A stretch of 64,000 nt of DNA, taken from NCBI RefSeq assembly GCF_030936135.1, contig NC_082596.1, positions 77,530,888-77,594,887 on the forward strand, in the 5' to 3' direction. Shown here piece by piece: positions 40,635-50,800 of the stretch (the stretch's first letter is position 1; each line of letters starts with the position of its first letter). The DNA is from Gavia stellata (taxonomy: Eukaryota > Chordata > Aves > Gaviiformes > Gaviidae). Under the pieces are notes generated by a model. It worked only from the letters and a program-made list of their open reading frames with translations, was not told the origin of the DNA and did no database searches. The translations under genes were made by a program, and so were the position numbers.

Positions 40635-40674
40635 GGGGGGGTGGGGTGGGGTGGGGTGGAGTGGAGGGAGGGGG
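40635..40674 (+). repeat. G-rich GGGGT-type tract (G-quadruplex candidate)
   Basis: A G7 run is followed by three GGGGT-like units, then GGAGTGGAGGGAGGGGG. More than four runs of three or more G lie within 40 bases on the plus strand, satisfying the usual G-quadruplex pattern. The tract is flanked on the right by an A/C-rich and then a T/G-rich segment. Confidence 0.85.
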
Positions 40675-40675
40675 A

Positions 40676-40768
40676 AACCAACCAAAAAAACCCAACAAAC
40701 CAAGCAAAAACAGATCACTTAGATTTTGTTTGGGGTTTTTGTTTGGTTGTTTTTTTGTTTTTTTTAAT
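40676..40768. repeat. Imperfect A/C-rich and T/G-rich inverted repeat
   Basis: The left side, 'accaaccaaaaaaacccaac' and 'aaaccaagcaaaaacag', is roughly complementary to the right side, 'ttttgtttggggtttttgtt' and 'tggttgtttttttg', with about 15 bases between. Low complexity makes the alignment ambiguous. Confidence 0.4.
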
Positions 40769-42666
40769 GGTATAATAGTCTCTGCTTTAATTACCTGCCT
40801 GGTATGGCAAACTTACTCTCAGAGGATTCTACCTCCAAGGAAGCAGCTGCTCTTTCAAGACCTTTACCTTCTTGCTCCCTCTGGTGTTCCGAGAAATCAT
40901 GCACAGTTTTACCTAGAATATTATTCTCTCTGGCAATTACCAGAATATTTTTCTCATTATTTCCTTTTCCATCAAGTCCAACCAAAATGACCTGATAGGA
41001 AAGGACCACGACTGACTTTATTATGGCAATAATCTGAAATGTAAACCTTCACCTGGCATGCTGCTAAGTAATCTGAACTGCTGTAAGGTCCTTTACATTG
41101 TTCAAAGTATGTCTTATCTTTTGCAGACAAAGCAATGTTTGGACTTGAGAAATGAAGTACAAATATATGCATTACTACAGCTGCTTTTAAGCACACATTT
41201 TGATTAGACAGGGTAGCAAGCAGCAAATTTGTATTATTCCCCAAACACCACTGCTACTACCTTTTAAAGGTTCAACTTCATCATTAAAAAAAAAGGTTGC
41301 AAAGCTAAGTTCCAAAATATGAACACAGCATGACACACTGGCTGCCTGTAACTCCAAACTACCTAAACCAATGCTGCTCCCAGGCACCTCACTAGAACAA
41401 GTTAAAGTCTGAAACGTCAAGCTAGCAAGACAAGACTGTGTTAATTAGCTTCCTGATGAGTAGGAGTACTTACAGTATAAGCGTCTGCAGAACCTACTGT
41501 GGAAAACATTATTCTGTGATCAAAACATGGGCAGAGCCTAGAAAACTAGCACTTGTAGTTTTTCCAGTCTGACTTCTGCCACTGGCAAGCTGGAAGCACC
41601 CCCAGGGCAATAAAAAGTGAAGGGACCAAAGCCTTTTCTGCTGCATCAGCACAGTCCTCCTGCCACTGTCTAAATTTGAGATGGGGAAGAGCAGAGCCCT
41701 TGCGTCTTGTAGTTTTCAAATTCAGTTTTAAAAGCTATTTTTGACACACACAGGAACATCTTGGATCAGAAAGATACCAATTACAACCTTTCCTTTTTTC
41801 TACATCTACAAATTACTGTATCAACCTTGCCATAGACAATGGTGGTCTTAATATATAAATATTATTTCCAGTTCCCATTTCTAATTGAATGTCATATTCT
41901 TTAATGATATATCAGAGGGCAAAATTTTTCACTTGTGTACTTCAATTTAAATACTATTTCCTCCATCACGATATGTGCCTAAGTCTTGGAAGGCAAATTT
42001 AATCCAACTGCTATGTAGAAGGAAAAACTGTAAGATAGTGATGAATACCAGAGAAAGTTTTAGCTTCATGCCTAATGCTGAATCACCGATACAGTGACAG
42101 ATTCTTTTGATACACAGATGTACCTTTTGAGAAATGAACTCAAAATATTTTAAAGGGTCCACATAATGCTGTCTTAACTAACAGGGTCATACTCCTTTCT
42201 TTACAAAATCAATTCAATGTGAATCAAGAAAATGAGTCATCCTTACTTCCACCCAGTCTTTAATGTTTCTGGCTGCACATAGTTTGGTTTCAGATCAAAG
42301 CAAGATAAAAGTGAATTAAAGATTCTTCTAATCTGTTATTCATATCTAACTAGAAATATATTTCTTTTTACCTACTGCATAATATTTCATATATTTTGTT
42401 TTATTGTGCTTTCATACGAAAATGGAATAAAATACATTTGCAGAAAATGAAGTTTTGTTTAAATTTAGTAAATACTTTATCTGCACTTACAAGGTAAAAA
42501 TACATAAAATCCCTACACAGATAAGTAAATGAACTACAACGATTGTGAATATATCTATTACCAAAATAAGTGGTTACGTTTATTTTATCAAATTTGTAAA
42601 AAAGCATAGACTTTTCAAATGCACCGAAGGGATTAATTTTCAGAGTTGTTTTCATCTGGTAGACTG

Positions 42667-42684
42667 AAAAAAAAAAAAAAAAAA
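42667..42684 (+). repeat. A18 homopolymer
   Basis: An uninterrupted run of 18 A residues. The upstream sequence shows no recognisable retrocopy, so it is not assigned as a poly(A) tail. Confidence 0.9.
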
Positions 42685-42852
42685 GAGGAGGCTTAACACT
42701 ATTTTAAAAGATCTTCTATTTTGTTTGAAAAACTTCGCAGCCAAAAATATTTTCTTTGTCCACTTCTGCTCCCAATCTTATACTTTCCCACATGGAAAGA
42801 AAAAATAAAAAAACAACAAACCCTACACAAAACAAAGCACACATCCACAGGG

Positions 42853-42906
42853 GAAAAAAAAAAAAAGAGAGAGAGAAAAGAGAAAGAAAAAAAAAAGGAA
42901 GGGGGA
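42853..42906 (+). repeat. Purine-rich low-complexity tract
   Basis: A nearly uninterrupted purine stretch: GGGG, A12, GAGAGAGAG, AAAAGAGAAAG, a second long A run, then GGAAGGGGG. The apparent lysine-rich open frames across it are by-products of composition. Confidence 0.85.
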
Positions 42907-44010
42907 ATAACGAACAAAAAACCCAGAAGAATGGCTTGTATTTTACTGGCTTCTTACCAAAGAATATTAGCTATTCTTTGTAAAAGATAACTGACAATGC
43001 TTTTCAGTAGATAAATTTCAATAATTGCAGACCAGATGATGCTAAAAAAGAACTTAGTACAATATATGGAAAGTCCATGCAAGGATTGTTCCTTTCCCCA
43101 AAGCAAATAATAGGGAAAAAGCGCTGTTATACCCTAAACAGTCATAGTCCTGTCTTTGCAATGCTGCTAGCTAACATAACTGCTTTCTGCTGGAAGAAAA
43201 TACATGAAAGAACAGTCCTTGGCTTCTTCATGCTCACCAGTACACTGCCATTGTTTTCAGGCATTTCTCTATTTTACACTTAGTTTAGTGGCTCTTGGCA
43301 GCAGGTATTGTCCTTTCGAGATGGCTCTTGCCATCAGACCTTGCTGTCATAGTATAATTAAGACTTGGATTGCTACACCCCCTCGGGGCTCCATTAAAGC
43401 CAAAGGGCCACATGCAAACATACTATTTGCTTTTACATCATTGTATATTACTGTGATCTAAATCAGTGCCATAACTGTTTTATATGCTGCTTAGCAACAG
43501 AGGCATAAACTGCAGCAACTGGGGTTACCTGCAGCGTTTTGTACGTTTCTACATTTCCCATTCAATTCAGAAGGAAAGGTCTGACCTGAGTACACCAGTC
43601 AGACTGGTAATAGCAGCCCTGCTTATTCTAGCCTCAGAAGATTCAAACCTTGAACAGCAGCAATTAATTATGTAATAAATTTCCCAACTCTGCTCAGACC
43701 CACTGAAAAAAACCTAAAACCTGTCCATAACTTTTGAGACACTTTTACTATTTGGGCTCTTGCTTGTGTCAATAAGGACCTTTCTGTGAGATATGTATAT
43801 TTTTCACCACTTCCAAAGGCATGTGAAGAAAGGCTAGTAGTCAAACTGACATTTCTCCCCAGCCCATGAAATCTACTAAAACTCTGATTTGTAGAGCGGT
43901 CAATGAAAATTAGTTGCCAAAAACCTTCCAGAACTTTCTACAGTTATTGAAGAAGGGTGTTCAAATCCTAGTGCTTAGATCTGATCAGGCACACAGGCAG
44001 TGTACATGAG

Positions 44011-45092
44011 ACAGGTGCACTCTTCCCTGGGTTAAAAACTGGCTGGACAGCCGAGCCCAGAGAGTTGTGGTGAATGGAGCGAAATCCAGTTGGGGGCCGG
44101 TCACAAGCGGAGTCCCCCAGGGCTCAGTTTTGGGGACGGCCTTGTGTAATATATTTAGCGATGATCTGGATGAGAGGATTGAGTGCTCCCTCAGCAAGTT
44201 TGCAAATGACACCAAGTTGGGAGGGAGTGTTGATCTGCTTGAGGGTAGGAAGGCTCTGCAGAGGGATCTGGACAGGCTGCATCGATGGGCTGAGGCCAAC
44301 TGGATGAGGTTCAACAAGGCCAAGTGCCGGGTCCTGCACTTTGGTCACAACAACCCCATGCAACGCTACAGGCTTGGGGACGAGTGACTGGAAAGCTGCC
44401 CAGTGGAAAAGGACCTGGGGGTGCTGGTCGACAGCCAGCTGAATATGATCCAGAAGTGTGCCCAGGTGGCCAAGAAGGCCAATGGCATCCTGGCCTGTAT
44501 CAGAAATGGTGTGGCCAGCAGGAGCAGGGAGGTGATTGTGCCCCTGTACTCGGCACTTGTGAGGCCGCACCTCAAATCCTGTGTTCACTTTTGGGCCCCT
44601 CACTACAAGAAGGACATTGAGGTGCTGGAGCGTGTCCAGAGAAGGGCAACGAAGCTGGTGAGGGGTCTGGAGCACAAGTCTTATGAGGAGCGGCTGAGGG
44701 AACTGGGGTTGTTCAGTGTGGAGAAGAGGAGGCTGAGGGGAGACCTCATCGCTCTCTGCAATTATCTGAAAGGGGGTTGCAGAGAGGTAAGTGCTGGTCT
44801 CTTCTCCCAAGTGACTAGCGACAGGACAAGAGGAAATGGTCTCAAGTTGCGCCAGGGGAGGTTTAGACTCAGTATTAGGAAAAATTTCTTTACTGAGAGA
44901 GTGGTGAGACACTGGAATAAACTGCCCAGGGAAGTGGTGGAGTCACCATCCCTGGAGGTGTTCAAGGGACGTGTGGACGTGGCATTGTGGGACATGGTTT
45001 AGTGGGCATGGTGGTGTTAGTTGATGGTTTGATTCGATGATCTTACAGGTCTTTTCCAACCTTAGTGATTCTGTGATTCTATGATTCTGTGA
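44011..45092 (+). mobile_element. CR1 LINE, 5'-truncated, recent copy
   Basis: A plus-strand CR1 of about 1.08 kb. It starts sharply near 44011 at the sequence coding for [14 protein letters not shown], so it lacks the 5' half of the RT domain and everything upstream. It continues through the C-terminal region and 3' untranslated region ('gatgatcttacaggtctttt') to a tail of ATTCTGTG, ATTCTATG and ATTCTGTG ending at about 45092. Sequence and protein are very close to the minus-strand copy at 24.25-25.73 kb and to the short copy at 54.99 kb. No target-site duplication is visible. Confidence 0.93.
44014..45002 (+). pseudogene. CR1 reverse transcriptase fragment, one stop, FAND motif
   Basis: This is the 3' portion of CR1 ORF2. 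It begins inside the RT palm before motif B ([10 protein letters not shown], then [10 protein letters not shown], intact here) and passes motif C as [11 protein letters not shown]1 and related elements carry FADD at motif C, whose two aspartates bind the catalytic metals; here the first is asparagine. The frame is open except for TGA at 44385-44387, where the 24-kb copy has TGG tryptophan. After the stop it continues in the same frame ([51 protein letters not shown]) to its natural end near DMV at 45002. It is a dead fragment: it lacks the endonuclease and the start of RT. Some regions of this pattern also appear as long antisense open frames, which are shadows. Confidence 0.9.
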
Positions 45093-46199
45093 GAGTGATA
45101 GAGCAAAAAGAACTCTGACTCTCAGCCTTGAATCTTGAATGTTGGCTCAAACAGACTCAAAATTTGCTTTCTGTGAATATTATTTAATGTTTGTAAACAG
45201 TTGCTGCTCTTGTGAACACAGCTACTAGGAAACATTCTGTAATAAATGGATCTCCACACACATTTTTTGGAAAGAGTACAGAAGCATCAATGTTTTCCTT
45301 CCGGTCTTCCTGAGCAAAGTGTTTTTCACCTGGCACCTACTGATGCACTCTCTGATGGAAGATGCTAACTAAGAGCAAGTGTGAGATCTGTTACTGAGCA
45401 AAATAGATGAAAGACGTTGCCAATGTCTTTGAGCTCTCCAAGAGCAGCAAATTTATTTAGACAAAGTGCCCTAACGATTCAGCAGAAATGAAACAAAATA
45501 ATGATGCACAGAAAAAGTCCCAGCTCTTCAGTATTCCCTACAAACACAATTTAGGGGAAGCTTTTCACATCCAAGATCTGGCAACCAGTATAGTGAGCAA
45601 AAGGCAAAGCAGCTATCAAGGGAAACAGTCTCCTCAGATGCTGAGGCTATTTCAGCTGCGGTGTATTTAAAGACCTGTGTAACACGTAGTGCCAAAAAAC
45701 CATGAAGTGAGCTGCAGCTTGACAGCAGTGGAGTAAAAGCCGAAGACTGAAAACATTGATTGATAAAAGCCTATTAAAAGAAGAATAATGTTGAGAAAAG
45801 TCCTAGCAAATGCAACCTTGGTGGAGACAAAATCTCATCCTTCCTGAAAACCTTGTTCCAGTTTCTCTGCTACATCTATATATGTGCAGTGGCAGGTATT
45901 TATAAGGGAGCAAGGCTCACAGCAAGAAGCTTTCCAATTCTTCCCATGTCTTGAAGTGGCAAAAAAAAGAGGGCTCTTTCCACTTTCTAGAGACATGGAC
46001 CCTTCAGGCACAGAGTAACGTTAGATATCTGCTGTCAGACTCCATCCCTGAGTTCAGACACGTAGCAGATGCTTGGTGCTTCTGCTACTCTCACCTCAAG
46101 GTGTGAGGCACAGAAGTCAAAGAAAGGAGAAAGTGCACAGAGGATGGGTAAAATCCAGGCTGAATCAGTTTATTGAACAAACGCAAAGCCACAGTACTC
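45093..46199. other. Non-coding DNA, no recognised feature
   Basis: No exon, transposon end or RNA gene was recognised between the CR1 and LTR insertions. Open frames are short and carry no motif. Confidence 0.55.
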
Positions 46200-46686
46200 T
46201 GTGCTGGTTTTGGCTGGGATAGAGTTAACTTTCTTCATAGTAGCTAGTATGGGGCTGTGTTTTGGATTTGTGCTGAAAACGGAGTTGATAATTCAGGCAT
46301 GTTTTAGTTACTGCTGAGCAGTGCTTGCACAGCATCAAGGCCTTTTCTGCTTCTCACACCACCTGCCAATGAGTAGGCTGGGGGTGCACAAGAAGTTGGG
46401 AGGGGACACAGCCGGGACAGCTGACCCCAACTGACCAAAGGGATATTCCATACCATACGATGTCATGCTCAGCATACACAGCTGTGGGAAGAAGGAGGAA
46501 GGTGGGGGGGGGATGTTTGGAGTGATGGCATTTGTCTTCTGAAGTAACCGTTAGGTGTGATGGAGCCCTGCTTTCCTGGAGATGGGAAGTAGTGAATGAA
46601 TTCCTTGTTTTGCTTTGCTTGCGTGCACGGCTTTTGCTTTACCTGTTAAACTGTCTTTATCTCAACCCATGAGTTCTCACTTTTAC
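46200..46686 (+). mobile_element. Solo LTR fragment of an avian endogenous retrovirus
   Basis: This starts with TGTGCTGGTTTTGGCTGGGA at 46200, the usual TG 5' end of an LTR. It follows, from memory, a very common avian LTR of ERV-L-like type through 'gtgcttgcacagcatcaagg', 'gaagttgggaggggacacag', 'gatattccataccatac' and 'aaactgtctttatctcaacc'. The position where a TATA box would be expected reads CATACACAG near 46472, so the promoter appears decayed. The match ends near 46686, without the usual 3' part and CA terminus, so the copy is 3' truncated. No gag, pol or env coding is nearby. The exact family name is uncertain. Confidence 0.8.
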
Positions 46687-47204
46687 ATAACCTTTTGCTA
46701 ACCTTTCTTTCCTAACACCCTTGTTGAGAATCTGCCTGAGAGAACCCATGTTTTATTGTTTTCTTGTAGCTAATTCTGTGAACTGCAATTGCAAATGAAT
46801 ACTTGAGGGCTTGTTAGTGTTTGGGAGAAATTGAATGTTGCTGGTCTTTTGCCCTTTATTCCTTTCCATTACACCTTTTTGTATAATAAAACTCTAGCCT
46901 CTAGTCAGCTTTTAATAATAGCTGCATAGTCAGTTCTTTCTCAAACACTGGATCACATTTCTTCATCCTCTTAAGGCCAAAAGTCACTTCCCTGCCTTCT
47001 TATCTGCAGCCACAACTTCATTAGAAGATGAATTTAAGATTGAGATAAAATGCTGTGTAACATGTAAATTTTTTTACATATTAAATCTAACCTAATTGTA
47101 AACAGAGCATACACGTGAGAATAAATCCAATTCACAGTCACATGAGCAGGATCCGAGGAACAGCAAGTGAGCAGAAAATGATGTAATTTTATATGAAGAG
47201 GAAA
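46687..47204. other. Non-coding DNA with an AATAAA signal
   Basis: AATAAA at 46885-46890 is followed by a T-rich stretch, and the preceding 200 bases are T-rich. It could be a fossil poly(A) site or chance. No coding frame leads into it. Confidence 0.35.
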
Positions 47205-47757
47205 ATCATAGAATGGTTTGGGTTGGAAGGGACCTTAAAGATCATCTAGTTCCAATCCCCCTGCCATGGCAGGGACACCTTCCACTAGACCAGGTTGCTC
47301 AAAGCCCCATCCAACCTGGTCTTGAGCAATTCTAGGGAGGGGGCATCCACAACTTCTCTAGGCAACCTGTTCCAGTGCCTCACCACCCTCACAGTAAAGA
47401 ATTTCTTCCTAGTATCTAATCTAAATCTACCCTCTTTCAGTTTAAAACTGTTACACCTCGTCCTATCACTACATTCCTTGATAAAGGGTCGCCCTCCAGC
47501 TTTCTTGTAGGCTCCCTTCAGGTACTGGAAGGCCGCTACAAAGTCTCCTTGGAGCTTTCTTCTCTCCAGGCTGAACAACCCCAACTCTCTCAGCCTGTCT
47601 TCATAGGAGAGGTGCTCCAGCCCCTTGATCATCTTCGTGGCCCTCCTCTGGACTAGCTCCAACAGGTCCATGTCTTTCTTACACTGAGGGCCCCAGAGCT
47701 GAATGAAGTACTCCAGGAGAGGTCTCACCAGAGTGGAGTAGAGGGGCAGAATGTCTC
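47205..47757 (-). mobile_element. CR1 LINE 3' end, different subfamily
   Basis: A minus-strand CR1 of about 550 bases. Its 3' end is at the left: 'atcatagaatggtttgggtt' then 'ggaagggaccttaaagatca'. The wording ('gccatggcagggacacctt', 'caaagccccatccaacctgg') differs from the 24-kb, 44-kb and 55-kb copies, so it belongs to another CR1 group, of the kind common in galliform and other birds. It is 5' truncated at about 47757, where it passes abruptly into a pyrimidine-rich tract. Only one octamer unit is left at the 3' end. Confidence 0.92.
47285..47728 (-). pseudogene. CR1 ORF2 C-terminal fragment
   Basis: The translation reads LLEYFIQLWGPQCKKDMDLLE, then [57 protein letters not shown] and ends near SNLV. 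It is the C-terminal tail of the CR1 ORF2 protein, downstream of the reverse transcriptase catalytic motifs, with the frame still fully open over 147 codons. The start is set by truncation of the element, not by a real initiation codon. It has no independent function. Confidence 0.9.
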
Positions 47758-47835
47758 AAAATCTTTTTCTTTCACTCTATTCTCTCTTTCCTTTACTTCA
47801 TTCTTCTTTCCTCTCCTACTCTCTCTCTTTTGGTC
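47758..47835. repeat. Pyrimidine-rich low-complexity tract
   Basis: A T/C-rich run with TTTCTTTC, CTCTCTTTCC and CTCTCTCTC units sits exactly against the 5'-truncated end of the minus-strand CR1. On the minus strand it is a purine-rich tract directly upstream of that CR1. Confidence 0.75.
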
Positions 47836-50800
47836 TGGCTGCATACATGGGCTAGGTTTCAAGAACTGACCAATGGATAAGACTCGGTGTCTCATTTTCA
47901 AATCCACTGAGCTACACAATCTTTCTCTATTCAGTCCTAAATACAGTGAAACCTGTCTTATGTGACCAATGGACTGAAAAAATCCAGATACTCAGGTAAC
48001 CGACTGTCTCTAATCTCAATAACAAGACTGCATATGTGTTTTACTAATCTTGAAAAAAAAGACAGGGTTCTTTTCCTAATTTTGCCACTATCTTCCTTTG
48101 CAACCTCAGACAAGTGATTTAGTCATTCGGTGCTTACCTTCTTGTTTCATAAAACTATTTTGACTATTTATACTGAAAGTTTTTGAAATCATGGACTGTC
48201 ATGCCTTCAGGACACATCAGGCAACTGGATTGCAGTCTTCATTGTCCAATTGTATCTACCAAAATTTGCTTGAAATAAGAATACACTATTGTATAAAATG
48301 TCTCCAATCACTTTCTCCGTTAGATCCAGCTAACACCTACTTCTTTGGCACAACAAAATTTCAAAAAATTGATCTGTAAGGTATTGTTAGTGTATGGTTG
48401 CATTGGATCTGAAACTAGCTTTGGAATATTTTTATTTGTTTAACTGTGATACTCGAAGCTCTGTTGTAAAGTAATATCTTTATTTCCAATAAAGAGTTCA
48501 TAATAGGGAAGAGAGATGAAGTTTCTTTGGCCTAGTCTGTTGCTTTCCTCTAAAAGCAAAAAATGGATGAAAAGTCAAAACAACTGTTTTATGGGTTGTT
48601 TCTAGGTGCTAGAAAGTCTCGCAATAATGCATATTTCTAACTAAACTTTTTGGATGGTACTCACTTATTATAAGTTGTTTTGCATTCCTCATAATACAAA
48701 GTGACCATGAGACTCAAGATTACATGCCCATCCAATAGCACTCCTCTGCTCCTCCCATCCTTCAACAATCACAGAGTTCTTGTGCTATTTTGATCGTTAT
48801 TTAGCCTGACATTGGGACAAGCCCAACTTCAAATTCACTAACAACATCACAGTATAAATCACAAATACAACTATCAGAATTCTTAAGTTTTGAAAATTTA
48901 AAGATGGAAATAGTTATGTTTTCCTTACAGTTAGCATGAGTAAGAGAAATAGCTTGGATAATTGCCAGAACTGTAGAATCAAAAGTGTCCAAATGGCTTC
49001 AAGCTAAATCTATCCTTTTCGCAATTAGAAATATATAAATATGGACATATTTATTCGCACTTAGATATAAGGTAGAAGTCTATATAGTATATACACACAA
49101 TAACTAATAACTTTATAACACATTTCTGTGAATATTGTTTTTAAATTTTACTTTAAAACATTTTATATCTGGAAATACATAAATTCCTCTATGTTACCCA
49201 CTTGCTGAACATCTAGAAAATCTATTTCTAATTGCACAGCTTGCAAAGACAATCTTGAAAATATAATTCTGTGCATTAACTTTTACTACCAGTTTATCTA
49301 AAACATGCAGTTAGTAAAAAAGAGACTACTAAAATGGGAGCACAGAGTTGTCTCAGTGACCAGCACGTAAATGGTCTCAGCTCTGGGCCATCAATAAGAA
49401 TTTTCAGTGACTAATTGGCCACTGACAAGTGCCACTTCTAATCACTTAGTTAACTTTGGAAGGGGAAAAAAAACCCCAACAAAACAACACTTCAAAATGT
49501 TGTGCATGACCTTGATTCTTACCTTTCATATACTGAGAATACGTTCTTATCTAGATTCAACCTATTTTGGATTCACACGTTACTAACAGAATTATTCATA
49601 ATAACAGACTTCTAAGAAAACAATTTCAGGTTCTTCTTATTAGACAATTATCATCAGCTACAAAGTACTAGGTGACTATAACTCCTCAGCTAGATCATTA
49701 CGCACATATTCCATTTGATTCAGAATAAATGTCACACACTCCTTCACTCAAGTTCTCAGCTAAAATTATTAAAGTCTTAAGAACTAACTCTGAATAAAAT
49801 TAAAGAAAAAAAAACCACAAACTTTCACATTTTGTAAAAATTGAATCAAGTTCCAAAAGATTTAAGTCTGAAGGGAGAGTTCAGGTTTTTGGTGGGTCTG
49901 GTTATTGCATGTAGTAAGGTATGTAGATCAGGAATTAAGGGTGGTGTCAAAATGCTCTATGGAATAAAGTTTGCAATTTCTCTATTTCAGCAACAACTTA
50001 AAGGAAAAAATGTTTCTGATACTTCCCTTGCAGTATATGAAGTATATATATAAATCTCTCTATATGCAGTACACTTAATTATAAACTAGCATTTATTGCC
50101 TCAATACAAGAGTGGAAGGACTCCTGTTTGATCTTACCTTACACGGCAGCACTTTAGAGGATCCTATTCTTTTCCTGCTGGGTATCTCATAGTCAGCTGA
50201 GTCCCAAGGCACTTCTTTCAATTGTCCATGGCATGCACCAGCAGCCTAACAGGCAGCGAAATTATGCATGTATGGTGCCCTATAGCTGGAATAAATCAGT
50301 TGCACATGGCAATCTCACCTATTTACTGAATCATTTGCTTATACAGCTTTTATTTCCTTTTTCTCCATTTGTACTGTGTAGGAAAGCAGATATGAGCCTC
50401 GCTGATTTGATCTGAGTTAAACATTTGCATAAACTTCTACAGTGTAGATGACTCTGATTATGGCTTTTACAGAGCCATTGTGAAAGGAGCCAGAATTTAC
50501 CCCAATGTATATTTCCATGTAGCAATAGGCATGAGGTCACTGAGGAAACAATATTCATTGTGATACTAAAATTTAATAAAGAAGAAAAATGTTTTGATTT
50601 TTTCCAGTGATCCATATCATTATTCAGCATGGAGAATTCACCTATTAAAATGTTTGACAGTACCTTGCCTGTTGATAGCAGCAGACTGTTGCTTTCTTTG
50701 CAAGAATAAGATAGCTGTGATTTCTGCTTCGTACCTGCTGCCCACCTTCATTGCACTTGCAGCATCAGTTTTACTTGTTATGTAAGTATCTAACACACAA

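Larger units (their letters stand above)
33941..44010. other. AT-rich non-coding DNA with simple repeats
   Basis: No host exon is recognised. The stretch includes a CNE-like section at 35820-36150, an ancient palindromic-repeat candidate at 38955-39115, a T16 run at 40342-40357, a G-rich GGGGT tract at 40635-40674, an A18 run at 42667-42684, a purine-rich tract at about 42853-42906, and a CNE-like section at 43370-43560. Short open frames have no recognisable motifs. Confidence 0.55.

Noticed and set aside
40635..40674. GGGGT units as an interstitial telomere
   Set aside because: Vertebrate telomere is TTAGGG; no TTAGGG units are present.
42721..42990. Lysine-rich open frame
   Set aside because: It translates a low-complexity purine tract.
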